Shown one piece after another: positions 33,077-41,885 of a DNA stretch of 64,000 nt (position 1 is the stretch's first letter; every line of letters begins with the position of its first letter). The stretch spans positions 1 to 64,000 of the forward strand of contig CAJTSM010000002.1 in NCBI GenBank assembly GCA_910578935.1, given 5' to 3'. Source of the stretch: an uncultured Oscillibacter sp. (GTDB lineage Bacteria; Bacillota; Clostridia; Oscillospirales; Oscillospiraceae). The notes under the pieces were generated by a model. The model did not search any database. It saw nothing but the letters and a program-made list of their open reading frames with translations, and was not told where the DNA came from. The translations under genes were made by a program, and so were the position numbers.

Positions 33077-34021
33077 ATGGCGGGAAGAATCGTCTGCGTC
33101 GTCGGCCCCACCGCCTGCGGCAAAACCGCCTTGGGGGTAGCGCTTGCCAAGCGTTTCGGCGGCGAGGTGGTTTCCGCCGACTCCATGCAGATTTACCGCG
33201 GGCTCACCATCGGCACCGCCGCCCCTACGGAGGAGGAGATGGACGGCGTGCCCCACCATATGATCGCCATTGCGGACCCGGCGGAGCAGTGGTCCGCCGC
33301 CCGCTACGTCCGGGAGGCCATTCCCGTTATCGACGGGATTCTCCGCCGGGGAAAGCTGCCCATTCTCGTGGGCGGCACCGGGCTCTGGATGGACGCGGTG
33401 GTGAAGGGCCATGGTTTTGCGGCGGGCTGCGCCGGTGGAAGCGTCCGCAAAGAGCTGGAGGCCCGCCTGGCCCAGGAGGGAATCGGCCCCTTGCTGGAGG
33501 AACTCCGAAAAGCGGACCCGGCGGCCGCGGCGCGGCTTCATCCCGCCGACACAAAGCGGATTTTAAGGGCCTTGGAGGTCTACCGGGAAACCGGGAAGAC
33601 CATCACCGCCCACAACGAGGAGACAAAGGCCCTGCCCCCCCGGTACGACGCCGTGTGGATCGGCCTCCAGTTTGCCCGCCGGGAGGACATGCGGGCCCTC
33701 ATTGACAAGCGCGTGGACGCCATGGTGGAAAAGGGGCTGCTGGAGGAGGTCCGGGCGCTTCTGCGCCGGGGTCTGCCCCGGAACGCCACGGCTCTTCAGG
33801 CCATTGGGTATAAGGAATTCCTTGGGGTTTTGGAGGGAACGGCCACGGAGGCGGAGGCCCTGGCGGAAGTAAAGCTCCGCTCCCGGCAGTACGCCAAGCG
33901 GCAGCTGACCTGGCTGCGGCGGAATCCGGCCATTCACTGGGTCTTTTGGGAAAAAGACCGGGATTTTGCCCGGGCCCTACAGGTTTCGACGGAAATTCTA
34001 TCCGCCGCGGGGGTATCCTAG
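33077..34021 (+). CDS. miaA: tRNA dimethylallyltransferase
   Basis: This 314-residue enzyme adds a dimethylallyl group to N6 of A37 in tRNAs reading UNN codons. The P-loop VVGPTACGKTALG (about 7-19), SADSMQIYRGLTIGTAAPT and VGGTGLW motifs are diagnostic, and the C-terminal part has ATALQAIGYKEF. It starts one base after the upstream stop with little ribosome binding site of its own, which implies translational reinitiation. Its product is the substrate of MiaB, encoded upstream at 22389. hfq follows, the classic miaA-hfq order. Confidence 0.96.
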   Translation: MAGRIVCVVGPTACGKTALGVALAKRFGGEVVSADSMQIYRGLTIGTAAPTEEEMDGVPHHMIAIADPAEQWSAARYVREAIPVIDGILRRGKLPILVGGTGLWMDAVVKGHGFAAGCAGGSVRKELEARLAQEGIGPLLEELRKADPAAAARLHPADTKRILRALEVYRETGKTITAHNEETKALPPRYDAVWIGLQFARREDMRALIDKRVDAMVEKGLLEEVRALLRRGLPRNATALQAIGYKEFLGVLEGTATEAEALAEVKLRSRQYAKRQLTWLRRNPAIHWVFWEKDRDFARALQVSTEILSAAGVS

Positions 34022-34140
34022 AAACCGGCGGACGAACTGCCCGGAATGTTCCCCGGCGGGCCTGAGCGGTCATCGTCTCGCTGAACTACACAATAGCGCC
34101 CGGCTGCCGGGCGCGGGACAAAGAAAAAGGAGCGGACGAT

Positions 34141-34368
34141 ATGCAGAACAAAACAAACCTACAGGACCTCTTCCTCCTCCGGGCCAAGCGGGACCGGGTG
34201 CCCGTCACCATGTTTTTGATGAATGGGTTTCAGATGCGGGGAACCATCACCGGTTTCGACCCCTTTGTGGTCATCCTGGACAGCGAAGGACGCCAGCAGG
34301 TGATTTACAAACACGCCATTTCCACCATTGCCCCCACCCGGCCCGTCTCCCTCAGCGAGGAGGGGTGA
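34141..34368 (+). CDS. hfq: RNA chaperone Hfq
   Basis: This 75-residue Sm-fold protein forms a hexamer that binds small RNAs and A-rich mRNA. NLQDLFLLRAKRDRVPVTMFLMNG is the Sm1 motif and VIYKHAISTIAP the Sm2 (YKHA) motif. AAAGGAG precedes ATG 34141. A GC-rich hairpin (GCGCCCGGC/GCCGGGCGC, about 34095-34113) lies between miaA and hfq. Candidate clients in this window include the 319-nt RNA and the antisense RNA at 24556, but in many Bacillota Hfq has limited roles. Confidence 0.95.
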   Translation: MQNKTNLQDLFLLRAKRDRVPVTMFLMNGFQMRGTITGFDPFVVILDSEGRQQVIYKHAISTIAPTRPVSLSEEG

Positions 34369-34414
34369 TCCTCCGGAGGCGGAAACCGCTGGAGGCCGGC
34401 TACATAGAATCGTT

Positions 34415-35674
34415 ATGAAAGAGAAAAAAAGCAGTCTCGGATCAAAATTATTAATGGCGGCCCTCTTCCTGTGCGTGGTGCTCTACTTTGGCGTTCAGGC
34501 CTTTGAGTACCTGGAGGACCCTCTGACCACCGTCCTGGCCTACCGCTATGAGGTGGAGCAGACCGTGGACCTTTCCGGCTTCGTGGTCCGGGAGGAGCGG
34601 GTACTGCCGGACGAGGGCGGCGGTCTTCTCCGCATTCAGCGGGCGGAGGGGGAGCGGGTGGCCGCCGGCGGGACCGTGGCTTCGATCTACGCGGACCAGG
34701 CCTCTCTGGACCGGCAGGCGGAGATCGACAGCCTGGAAAGCCGGGTGGAACAGCTTCAGTATGCCCAGGACCTGGCCCTGGCGGCGGAAACCACCCGGAA
34801 GCTGGACGCCCAGATTGTCCAGAATCTTATGGAATACCGCCGCTTCCTGGCGGCGGACAGGCTCTATGACGCGGAGAGCGCGGCCCTGGAGCTTCGGGCC
34901 CTGGTCCTCAAGCGGGACTACAGCGACGCGGGAAACGGCGATATCGCCCTCCAGCTTCAGGAGCTGGGCGCGCAGCTCTTGGCCCTCCGTTCCCAGTCCG
35001 AGGGCTCCGTCCGGCGGGTCACCGTGCCGGAGGCGGGACTCTACTCCACTGAGGTGGACGGCTTTGAGACGGTGCTGACCCCCGCCATGCTGGAGGATCT
35101 GACTCCCTCCGCCCTCTCCAGCCTGACGGCGGACCCGGCGGCGGCCTCCCGGGTGGGGAAGCTGGTGCTTGGCGGCGAATGGTATTATGCCGCCGTCATG
35201 CCTTCCGATGCCGCCATGGCCTTACAGCAAAACGAGGGGGCGCTGCTCCTCCGCTTTTCCAAGGGCGTGGACCGGGACCTGCCGGTGACCCTTCATTCCG
35301 TCGGCCCCCGGGAAAACGGGCGGGTAGTGGCCGTCTTTCGGGGGAACGCCTATCTTCAGGAGCTGACGCTGCTGCGCCAGCAGCGGGCCCAGATCATCAC
35401 CGGAACCCTGGAGGGCATCCGGATCCCCCGGGAATGCCTCCGGGCCGAGCGGGCCGTCCTGGACGGCGGAGGGGCCATCGCCACCCAGGAGCAAACCGGC
35501 GTGTACTGTATGGTGGGCCGGGAGGCCCGGTTTAAACCGGTGGAGGTGGTTTACAGCGCCGAGAGCTTTGTGCTGGTCCGTTCCACCTCCGAAAAAGAGG
35601 ACCTGCGCCTGCGGCCCGGGGAACAGGTTGTCGGGTCCGCCCGGGGGCTGTACGACGGGAAGGTCTTGCAGTGA
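34415..35674 (+). CDS. HlyD-like membrane-fusion protein
   Basis: This 419-residue protein has a short cytosolic start, one membrane helix (about 12-30, LLMAALFLCVVLYFG), and a biotinyl-lipoyl-like barrel region beginning VDLSGFVVREERVL. A coiled-coil hairpin lies at about 95-190 and further beta domains follow. This build fits HlyD/RND-type periplasmic adaptors, which in clostridia occur as lone genes next to sepF with no pump beside them. The start is ATG 34415. It is followed by the YggS-family gene, sepF and divIVA, so a link to envelope or division is possible. Confidence 0.75.
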   Translation: MKEKKSSLGSKLLMAALFLCVVLYFGVQAFEYLEDPLTTVLAYRYEVEQTVDLSGFVVREERVLPDEGGGLLRIQRAEGERVAAGGTVASIYADQASLDRQAEIDSLESRVEQLQYAQDLALAAETTRKLDAQIVQNLMEYRRFLAADRLYDAESAALELRALVLKRDYSDAGNGDIALQLQELGAQLLALRSQSEGSVRRVTVPEAGLYSTEVDGFETVLTPAMLEDLTPSALSSLTADPAAASRVGKLVLGGEWYYAAVMPSDAAMALQQNEGALLLRFSKGVDRDLPVTLHSVGPRENGRVVAVFRGNAYLQELTLLRQQRAQIITGTLEGIRIPRECLRAERAVLDGGGAIATQEQTGVYCMVGREARFKPVEVVYSAESFVLVRSTSEKEDLRLRPGEQVVGSARGLYDGKVLQ

Positions 35675-35725
35675 GGCGCCGCCTCACCCCTGAAATTTTG
35701 GATCATTGGAGAAAGAAGGCTGAAT

Positions 35726-36418
35726 ATGTCCATTGCCGAAAACATCGCCCGGGTCCGGGCAAACATTGCCGCCGCCGCCGCAGAGGCGGGGCGGAAGCCG
35801 TCGGAGATCACCCTGGTGGGCGCCAGCAAGATGAACGATGCTTGCCGCTGCCGGGAGGCCGTGGCCGCCGGGATCGACGCCCTGGGGGAAAACCGGGTGC
35901 AGGAGATGACCGCCAAGCTCGAAGAGCACGCCTATGACGGCGCGCCCCTTCACTTTATCGGCCACCTTCAGCGAAACAAGGTAAAACAGGTGGTGGGAAA
36001 GGTGAGCCTCATCCAGTCCGCCGGCTCCCTGGAGCTGCTGGAGGAGATCGAGAAAACCGCCGCCAGGCTGGAAATCGTCCAGGACATCCTGCTGGAAGTC
36101 AACATCGGGGAGGAGGGGGGCAAAAGCGGCTTTTTCCCGCCGGAGCTCCTTTCCGGCGCTGAAGCGGCCCTGAAAAAGAGCCATGTCCGGGTGCTGGGCC
36201 TGATGGCCATCCCCCCGGCAGAGGCGGAGCGGGAGGAAAATCTTCAATATTTTGACAAAGTTCGGGGGCTCTTTCTTGACATGGACGAGAAATTGTTTCA
36301 TAATAGTCTTCGGGTTCTGTCTATGGGCATGAGCGGCGATTACGAGGACGCCGTCCGTGCCGGGGCCACCATGGTCCGGGTAGGGACCGCCATTTTCGGA
36401 AGCCGCCACTACATGTGA
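35726..36418 (+). CDS. YggS/PROSC-family PLP-binding protein
   Basis: This 230-residue protein has an alanine-racemase-type barrel. The PLP lysine lies in LVGASKMNDACRC (about residue 36), followed by GENRVQEM, FIGHLQRNKVKQVVG, VLGLMAIPP and the C-terminal phosphate-binding GMSGDYEDAVRAGATMVRVGTAIFG. The family buffers pyridoxal phosphate and has no catalytic activity shown. It is commonly found upstream of sepF in Bacillota, as here (22-base gap). Confidence 0.95.
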   Translation: MSIAENIARVRANIAAAAAEAGRKPSEITLVGASKMNDACRCREAVAAGIDALGENRVQEMTAKLEEHAYDGAPLHFIGHLQRNKVKQVVGKVSLIQSAGSLELLEEIEKTAARLEIVQDILLEVNIGEEGGKSGFFPPELLSGAEAALKKSHVRVLGLMAIPPAEAEREENLQYFDKVRGLFLDMDEKLFHNSLRVLSMGMSGDYEDAVRAGATMVRVGTAIFGSRHYM

Positions 36419-36439
36419 ATATACAACGGGAGGTACGCC

Positions 36440-36877
36440 ATGAGCATCCTGGACGAATTGAAAAAACTGACCCACCCCTATGAGGACGAGGACGATGATC
36501 CCGCCGAATTCGGCGACGAACTTCAGGAGCGGGACATGTTTGAAGAGCGCCGGTCCCGAATGGACGACCGGCGGAGCAAGGTGGTAAATATCCACGCCAC
36601 CACACAGCTGAAGGTCATTCTGGTGAAGCCGGAGCGGTTTGAAAACGCCTCCGAGATCGCCGACCAGCTGAAGGACAAGCGGACGGTGGTCCTGAACCTG
36701 GAATCCACCAACAAGGACGTGGCCCGGCGGCTGATCGACTTCCTGTCCGGCGTGGCTTACGCCGGAGAGGGCAAGATCAAGAAGGTCGCCGCCAACACCT
36801 ACATCATCACGCCTTACCATGTGGACATCGAGGGCGATTTAATCGACGAACTGGAAAACAACGGACTGTATTTCTGA
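36440..36877 (+). CDS. sepF: cell division protein SepF
   Basis: This 145-residue FtsZ-ring partner anchors FtsZ to the membrane and helps septum assembly. A short N-terminal amphipathic segment (MSILDELKKLTHPYEDE) is followed by a DUF552-type core with VNIHATTQLKVILVKPERFENASEIADQL, VVLNLEST and RRLIDFLSGVAYA, ending in NTYIITPYHVDI. It is complete. It sits between the YggS-family gene and divIVA in the conserved division cluster. Confidence 0.96.
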   Translation: MSILDELKKLTHPYEDEDDDPAEFGDELQERDMFEERRSRMDDRRSKVVNIHATTQLKVILVKPERFENASEIADQLKDKRTVVLNLESTNKDVARRLIDFLSGVAYAGEGKIKKVAANTYIITPYHVDIEGDLIDELENNGLYF

Positions 36878-36916
36878 TAGACGATTTGGATTTGCGCGCT
36901 GGGGAGGATTGCGACT

Positions 36917-37672
36917 ATGCTGACACCGCAGGAAGTTTCCGCCCGCTCGTTCACCAAAGCGGTGATGGGCGGCTACAACATGACCATGGTGGACGAGTTC
37001 CTGGACGAGCTCACCGACGACTACACGTCCCTCTATAAGGAAAACGCCTCTTTAAAAGCCAAGATGAAGGTTTTGGTAGAAAAGGTGGAGGAGTACCGGG
37101 CTACGGAGGATTCCATGCGGGCCACCCTCCTCACCGCCCAGCGAATGGCCGATTCCATCGTCAAGGAAGCGGAGGAAAAGCGGGACGGCATCCTCCAGCA
37201 GGCGGAAGCCGCCGCCCGCGAAAAGCTGGACGGCTACCGCAGGGAGGCGGAGCAGTACAACCTGCGCCTCCGTCAGGGGCAGGAGGAGATTCAGCGTTTT
37301 GTCGCCGAAACCCGGGCCCTGTGCGAAAAGGAAATTCAGTTCCTGGAGGAATTCCCCACTCTCCCGCTGGAGGAAGCGGAAACGGCGGAGGCCGGCGTAG
37401 TGGAGGCGATTGAGGAGAAGATTTTGTCCGCCGCGGAAGCCGCCGCCCCTGCGGAGCAGGCGGCTCCTCAGCCGGAGCCCGCGCCGGAAAAGGTTCCCCC
37501 TGCGCCCCCCGAGGCACAGCAGAGCGCCCCGGCGGCCGCACCGGCGTCGGAAACGCTGCTGGACGCCCTGGCGGCGGCGGTGGAAAACCAGGAGGACGAC
37601 CTCAGCGCCACCCGGCGGGTGAATATCAACGAATTGAAATTCGGCCCGAATTACCGGGGCGGGACGGACTGA
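36917..37672 (+). CDS. divIVA: DivIVA-domain protein
   Basis: This 251-residue protein has an N-terminal DivIVA lipid-binding domain (MLTPQEVSARSFTKAVMGGY, F12 region) and then a long coiled coil (about 30-140). A low-complexity Pro/Ala/Glu tail (about 150-220) ends in a short conserved block RRVNINELKFGPNYRGG. DivIVA proteins mark negatively curved membrane at poles and septa. Position after sepF is the standard order. The Ala/Pro-rich tail is unusual compared with Bacillus DivIVA but common in this lineage. Confidence 0.9.
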   Translation: MLTPQEVSARSFTKAVMGGYNMTMVDEFLDELTDDYTSLYKENASLKAKMKVLVEKVEEYRATEDSMRATLLTAQRMADSIVKEAEEKRDGILQQAEAAAREKLDGYRREAEQYNLRLRQGQEEIQRFVAETRALCEKEIQFLEEFPTLPLEEAETAEAGVVEAIEEKILSAAEAAAPAEQAAPQPEPAPEKVPPAPPEAQQSAPAAAPASETLLDALAAAVENQEDDLSATRRVNINELKFGPNYRGGTD

Positions 37673-37697
37673 CCTCTCCGAAAGGAGCGTGACGCCC

Positions 37698-38579
37698 ATG
37701 GTTGGGCAGCAGCCCATCATCGCGTTTTTATATGACTTCGACAAAACCCTCTGTACCACGGATATGCAGGATTACGCCTTCATCCCCAGCCTGGGAATGA
37801 CCCCGGCGGATTTTTGGGCGGTGGCCAACGGATTTGGACGCCGGCACAGGATGGACGGCGTATTGGCCTATATGTACACCATGCTCCGGGAGGCGGAGCG
37901 GAAAAACCTGCCCTTCACCCGGGAAGACCTGGTGGAAAAAGGCCGGGGGATCGAGCTGTTCCCCGGCGTGGAAGGCTGGTTTCAGCGGATCAACGCCTTT
38001 GGCGAAACCCAGGGGGTCCGGGTGGAGCACTACGTCATCTCCTCCGGGCTCCGGGAAATCATTGAGGGGTCTTCCATCAGCGCGGCCTTCCAAGAGATCT
38101 ACGCCAGCGAGTTTTACTACGATGAGGCTGGCCGTCCCGTCTGGCCCAAACTGGCGGTAAACTTCACCGCCAAGACCCAGTTCGTCTACCGGATCAACAA
38201 GGGGGTCCTGGATGTCTCCGACGATAAGACCCTCAACGACTCCATGCCCGACGACAGCAAGCGGGTGCCTTTCCCCAACATGATCTACATGGGGGACGGC
38301 CTCTCCGACGTCCCCTGCATGAAGATGATGCGGGCCTATGGCGGGCAGGCCATCGCCGTCTATCAGGACTCCAACCGCTCCGGCGTGGAGGATCTGCTGG
38401 CCAAGGGCCGGGTGGATTTCATCTTTCCGGCGGATTACCGGGAGGGAACCGGGCTGGACCTGACGGTGAAGAACATCATCCGCAAGATGGCGATCACGGA
38501 CCGGCTGTGGGAGGAAAACGCCCATCAGCTCCGGAACCTGGGGGAGGACGTCCTTCCCAATCAGGTGGGACTTTTTTAG
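37698..38579 (+). CDS. HAD-family phosphatase
   Basis: This 293-residue HAD-superfamily hydrolase has the nucleophile motif FLYDFDKTLCTTD (about 9-21), a motif II-like VISSGLREII, a Lys region NFTAKTQFVYRINKG and the motif III acidic pair YMGDGLSDVPCM. It resembles phosphoserine-phosphatase-like members with a helical cap. Substrate unknown. The start is ATG 37698 because AAAGGAG (37681-37687) leaves 10 bases; an in-frame GTG at 37689 is too close. A terminator follows. Confidence 0.88.
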   Translation: MVGQQPIIAFLYDFDKTLCTTDMQDYAFIPSLGMTPADFWAVANGFGRRHRMDGVLAYMYTMLREAERKNLPFTREDLVEKGRGIELFPGVEGWFQRINAFGETQGVRVEHYVISSGLREIIEGSSISAAFQEIYASEFYYDEAGRPVWPKLAVNFTAKTQFVYRINKGVLDVSDDKTLNDSMPDDSKRVPFPNMIYMGDGLSDVPCMKMMRAYGGQAIAVYQDSNRSGVEDLLAKGRVDFIFPADYREGTGLDLTVKNIIRKMAITDRLWEENAHQLRNLGEDVLPNQVGLF

Positions 38580-38587
38580 ACTCCGGC

Positions 38588-38615
38588 GAGGCTGCCTGCG
38601 GGCAGTCTCGTTTTT
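38588..38615 (+). terminator. terminator of the division cluster/HAD gene
   Basis: GAGGCTGCC (38588-38596) pairs with GGCAGTCTC (38601-38609), one G-T pair, followed by GTTTTT. Confidence 0.85.
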
Positions 38616-38648
38616 GTTTCCTGCCCCCTCCCGGCCGGGACGGAAGCG

Positions 38649-38775
38649 TCTAATGGGGAGATTTGATCCTGTAGGGGCCGCCCCCTTGGGCGGTCCGATG
38701 CACGGCCCAATCCTTGTACCGGCGAGCCGCCGGGGGTGGCGGCCCCTACACGATGGCCCTGTTATAAAATGCGCA
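38649..38775 (-). repeat. dispersed repeat, copy B (inverted relative to copy A)
   Basis: The reverse complement aligns over its whole length with 24727-24850, with roughly a dozen differences and a short insertion near GATTGG. It ends within 30 bases of the comEB promoter. Intergenic placement and palindromic GC cores recall REP/MITE-like elements; no ends with target duplication could be defined. Confidence 0.85.
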
Positions 38776-38804
38776 ACGGGACCCTCCCGGCCGGGAGCAA
38801 AGTC

Positions 38805-38833
38805 TTGCAAATCCCCTCCCGCTATGGTATAGT
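38805..38833 (+). promoter_or_regulatory. comEB promoter
   Basis: TTGCAA (38805-38810), 17-base spacer ending TGG, TATAGT (38828-38833). Confidence 0.72.
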
Positions 38834-38858
38834 GAACAAAATTGGAGGAGGGCCGTCT

Positions 38859-39335
38859 ATGGAACGGATCAGCAAGGAAAACTACTATCTGGATATCGCC
38901 GAAACCGTCTTGGAGCGGGCCACCTGCCTGCGGAGAGTCTACGGAGCCATCATCGTGAAAAATGACGAGATCATCTCCACCGGCTACAACGGCGCCCCCC
39001 GGGGGCGGGCCAACTGCGTCAATATGGGTTACTGCTCACGGGAGGCTCTTAAAGTCCCCCGGGGGGAGCGCTATGAACTCTGCCGCAGCGTCCACGCCGA
39101 GGCCAACGCCATTATTTCCGCCGCCCGGCGGGATATGGTGGGGGGCACTCTCTACCTGGTGGGGCGGGACGCCCGGACGGGAGCCTTGCTGGGGGACGCC
39201 ACCTCCTGCTCCATGTGCCGCCGCATGGTGATCAACGCCGGGCTGGAGCGGGTGGTCATCCGCCGGACAAAGACGGAGTTTGCCGTCATTCCCGTGGCGG
39301 ATTGGATTTCTGAAGACGACACCGTTTCTGTCTGA
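38859..39335 (+). CDS. comEB: dCMP deaminase family protein (ComEB-like)
   Basis: This 158-residue zinc deaminase has an N-terminal YYLDIAETVLERATCLRRVYGAIIV, the catalytic zinc motif HAEANAI (HAE) and the second zinc pair CSMCRRMV. TGYNGAPRGRANC is the substrate-loop pattern of dCMP deaminases, which make dUMP for thymidylate synthesis. GGAGGAG lies 7 bases before ATG 38859. It is not next to other competence genes. The length is normal. Confidence 0.93.
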   Translation: MERISKENYYLDIAETVLERATCLRRVYGAIIVKNDEIISTGYNGAPRGRANCVNMGYCSREALKVPRGERYELCRSVHAEANAIISAARRDMVGGTLYLVGRDARTGALLGDATSCSMCRRMVINAGLERVVIRRTKTEFAVIPVADWISEDDTVSV

Positions 39336-39363
39336 GCATACGCGCGGAAGGGGAGTATTTGGT

Positions 39364-41664
39364 TTGAAAGCGGGACTTGTCACGTTCTATCATCTGCACC
39401 ACTACGGGGCGCTGCTCCAGGCCGCGGCCACGCAGAGGGCCTTGGCCTCCCTGGGCTGGGACTGCGAAACCATCGACTACTTCGTCAATCAGGATAACCG
39501 CATCCTCAAGCCCCCCACCAGCCCGAAGCGGGCCGCCAACGACGCCTTCAACGCCCTCAACTACTCCGCCCTGAAGCGGCGCCAGCGCCGGTTCGAGGAC
39601 TTTTCCAAAGCCCGATTGAACCTGACCTCCCGCCGTTACGAGAGCTGGGAGGAACTGCGGGAGGCGGCGCTGCCCTATGACCTGCTGGTTTCCGGCAGCG
39701 ACCAGATCTGGAACCCTACCATCTTTCCGGACGGGCGGTTTGACCCGGTATTCTTCGGCGCTTTTTCCCCCCTGCGGAAAATTGCATACGCCCCCTCCTT
39801 CGGCGTGCCCCGTATTCCCGCGGGAATGGAGGCGGAGCTGAAGAGCTATCTGGAGGGTTACTCCCATCTCTCCGTCCGGGAAGCCTCCGGGCGGGAGATC
39901 ATTCAGGCTGCTTCCGGACGGGAGGCGGCGGTGGTGCTGGACCCCACCCTGCTGCTGACGGCGGAGGAGTGGTCCGCTATGGCGGCAAAGCGAACGGTCC
40001 AGGGGGAGTATATTCTCTGCTACTGCATTTCCCGTTCCGGCGCTCTGGAGCCCTACATCCGGCGGCTGGCGGAGGACACCGGCCTGCCGGTGGTTCAGCT
40101 CTGCGGAACCCGGCGGAAGGTCCACCCTAAGGCCCGGATGATTTTCGACGCCGGCCCGGCGGAATTTTTAACCCTGTTTCAAAACGCCGCTTTTGTCTGC
40201 ACAAACTCCTTCCACGGAACCGTGTTCTCCGTCCAGTTTCAGCGGCCCTTTTTCACCGCTGTGGCCCCTGCGGAACTTCAGGAGCCGGAGCGCTCCCGAA
40301 CTTTCAGCCTGTTGAGCCGCCTGGGGCTCACGGACCGGGTGGTGGGCAGGGGCGACTCCGCGGATCTGCGCGCCCAGCCGGACTGGCCCGCCGCTCAGGC
40401 GCGGCTGACCACTGCCCGGGAAGAGGCCATGGCCTATCTGAAAGCCGCCTTGGCGGACGAACCCTACCGCCCCTCCGGAGAAAACCGGGGAAAAGACGGT
40501 GACCCTGTTCTGGCGGACCGGGCCCACTGCACCGGCTGCACCGCCTGCGCCGCCGTCTGTCCCCGGGACGCCATCTCCATGGTCCGAAACCGGGAGGGAT
40601 TTTCCGTCCCCTCCGTGGACCGGGACAAATGCGTCCACTGCGGGATCTGCTCCAAAACTTGTCCCATCCTCCGCTCCCGGGAGCAAAAGCCCCTTCCTGC
40701 GGCCTTCGCCGCTTGGAACCAGAAGGAGGATGTTCGCCGGGACTCCTCCTCCGGCGGAGCCTTTTCCGCCCTGGCGGATTACGTGCTGGAGGGAGGAGGC
40801 GTGGTCTACGGCGCTGCCTTGGATGGGCGGCAGCACCTGCGGCACATCGCCTGCTTCCGCAAAGAGGACCTCTGGCGTCTCCGGGGGTCCAAATACGTCC
40901 AGAGCGACTTGGAAAGCGTGTTCCGGGAAGTGCGGCAGTGCCTGGAAACCCGGCAGGTCCTCTTTACCGGCACGCCCTGCCAGGTGGACGGGCTGTACCG
41001 TTACCTGGGCGGACGCCCGGAGAACCTCACTACCTGCGACCTGATCTGCCACGGCGTCCCCTCCCCCGGCGTGTGGGAGGATATGGCCCGCTATATTGAA
41101 AAAAAGCGGGGGCGGGCCCTTCAGGCTGTCCGCTTCCGCAACAAAGTGGAAGGCTGGAAAAACAGCCATTTTACCGCCGTCTACGACGACGGCACCGTGG
41201 ATACCCATCCCCTCTACGAGACGGAGTATGGCCGGGGATTCGGCCGGGCGCTGTTCCTGCGCCCCTGCTGCTACCGCTGTCCTTACGCCTGCATGAACCG
41301 GCCCGGAGATTTTACCCTGGGAGACTTCTGGGGCCTCCGGCCCGACGAGCTGCCGGAGGAGCAGCAAAAGGGAGTCAGCCTGCTGCTGGTAAATACCCCT
41401 CATGGAAGCCATGTTTTCGACCGGCTCCACCTCAGCTGCCGGCCCTTCCCTGTGGAGCGGGCCATTGCCGGGAATCCCCGGCTGGCCTCCCCGGTCGTCC
41501 AGCCGCCGGACCGGGCCGCTTTCTTCGCCGCATATGCCCTGGAGCCCTTCGACCAAGTGGTGCGGAAGTTCTGCGCCCTGCCGCCGCTGCCTCTCCGAGC
41601 CGCCAGAAAAGTCCTTCCCCCTGAAGCGCGGACCAAGTTGAAAAAGGCCTTCAAAAGGTCTTAA
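39364..41664 (+). CDS. fusion: polysaccharide pyruvyltransferase + 2[4Fe-4S] ferredoxin + F420 dehydrogenase beta-like
   Basis: This 766-residue protein has three parts. Residues about 1-330 look like a polysaccharide pyruvyltransferase (TFYHLHHYGALLQAAATQ, LVSGSDQIWNP, CTNSFHGTVFS). About 385-440 is a ferredoxin with two motifs, CTGCTACAAVCP and CVHCGICSKTCP. From about 450 on it matches the coenzyme F420 hydrogenase/dehydrogenase beta family (SSSGGAFSALADYVL, GTPCQVDGLYRYLGG, ICHGVPSPGVWEDM). The last two occur together as separate proteins in exopolysaccharide clusters, often beside a pyruvyltransferase; here all are one chain. The start is TTG 39364 after GGAAGGGGAG. Likely a surface-glycan modification enzyme, function unproven. 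Confidence 0.87.
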   Translation: MKAGLVTFYHLHHYGALLQAAATQRALASLGWDCETIDYFVNQDNRILKPPTSPKRAANDAFNALNYSALKRRQRRFEDFSKARLNLTSRRYESWEELREAALPYDLLVSGSDQIWNPTIFPDGRFDPVFFGAFSPLRKIAYAPSFGVPRIPAGMEAELKSYLEGYSHLSVREASGREIIQAASGREAAVVLDPTLLLTAEEWSAMAAKRTVQGEYILCYCISRSGALEPYIRRLAEDTGLPVVQLCGTRRKVHPKARMIFDAGPAEFLTLFQNAAFVCTNSFHGTVFSVQFQRPFFTAVAPAELQEPERSRTFSLLSRLGLTDRVVGRGDSADLRAQPDWPAAQARLTTAREEAMAYLKAALADEPYRPSGENRGKDGDPVLADRAHCTGCTACAAVCPRDAISMVRNREGFSVPSVDRDKCVHCGICSKTCPILRSREQKPLPAAFAAWNQKEDVRRDSSSGGAFSALADYVLEGGGVVYGAALDGRQHLRHIACFRKEDLWRLRGSKYVQSDLESVFREVRQCLETRQVLFTGTPCQVDGLYRYLGGRPENLTTCDLICHGVPSPGVWEDMARYIEKKRGRALQAVRFRNKVEGWKNSHFTAVYDDGTVDTHPLYETEYGRGFGRALFLRPCCYRCPYACMNRPGDFTLGDFWGLRPDELPEEQQKGVSLLLVNTPHGSHVFDRLHLSCRPFPVERAIAGNPRLASPVVQPPDRAAFFAAYALEPFDQVVRKFCALPPLPLRAARKVLPPEARTKLKKAFKRS

Positions 41665-41696
41665 CGTCTGACTTAACCCCGGCGGGGTGGCGGATT

Positions 41697-41812
41697 TGGC
41701 CGGATCTTTCTGTCCGGCAAGGCAATCTGACGCAGGAATTCAAACGGATTGCAAGATAAATCAACGCGGTCCTGACGGGAACAGGCGCCTCCGGACGGCG
41801 TTCTGACGGGTT
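41697..41812 (+). repeat. dispersed repeat family 2, copy 2
   Basis: Partner of 32155-32275 (see its shared blocks). Located directly after the fusion gene and before a strong terminator. Non-coding in all frames that I can support. Confidence 0.55.
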
Positions 41813-41825
41813 TAAAACAGACTCT

Positions 41826-41862
41826 AAGCAAGGGCCCCCTTTTAAGGGGGCCCTTGCTTTTT
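41826..41862. terminator. perfect 16-bp terminator hairpin
   Basis: AAGCAAGGGCCCCCTT (41826-41841) pairs exactly with AAGGGGGCCCTTGCTT around TT, followed by T residues. It lies between the plus-strand fusion gene and the convergent C39-like gene and may serve both. Confidence 0.88.
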
Positions 41863-41885
41863 TCCTTCATTCTTCATTTCCTCCG

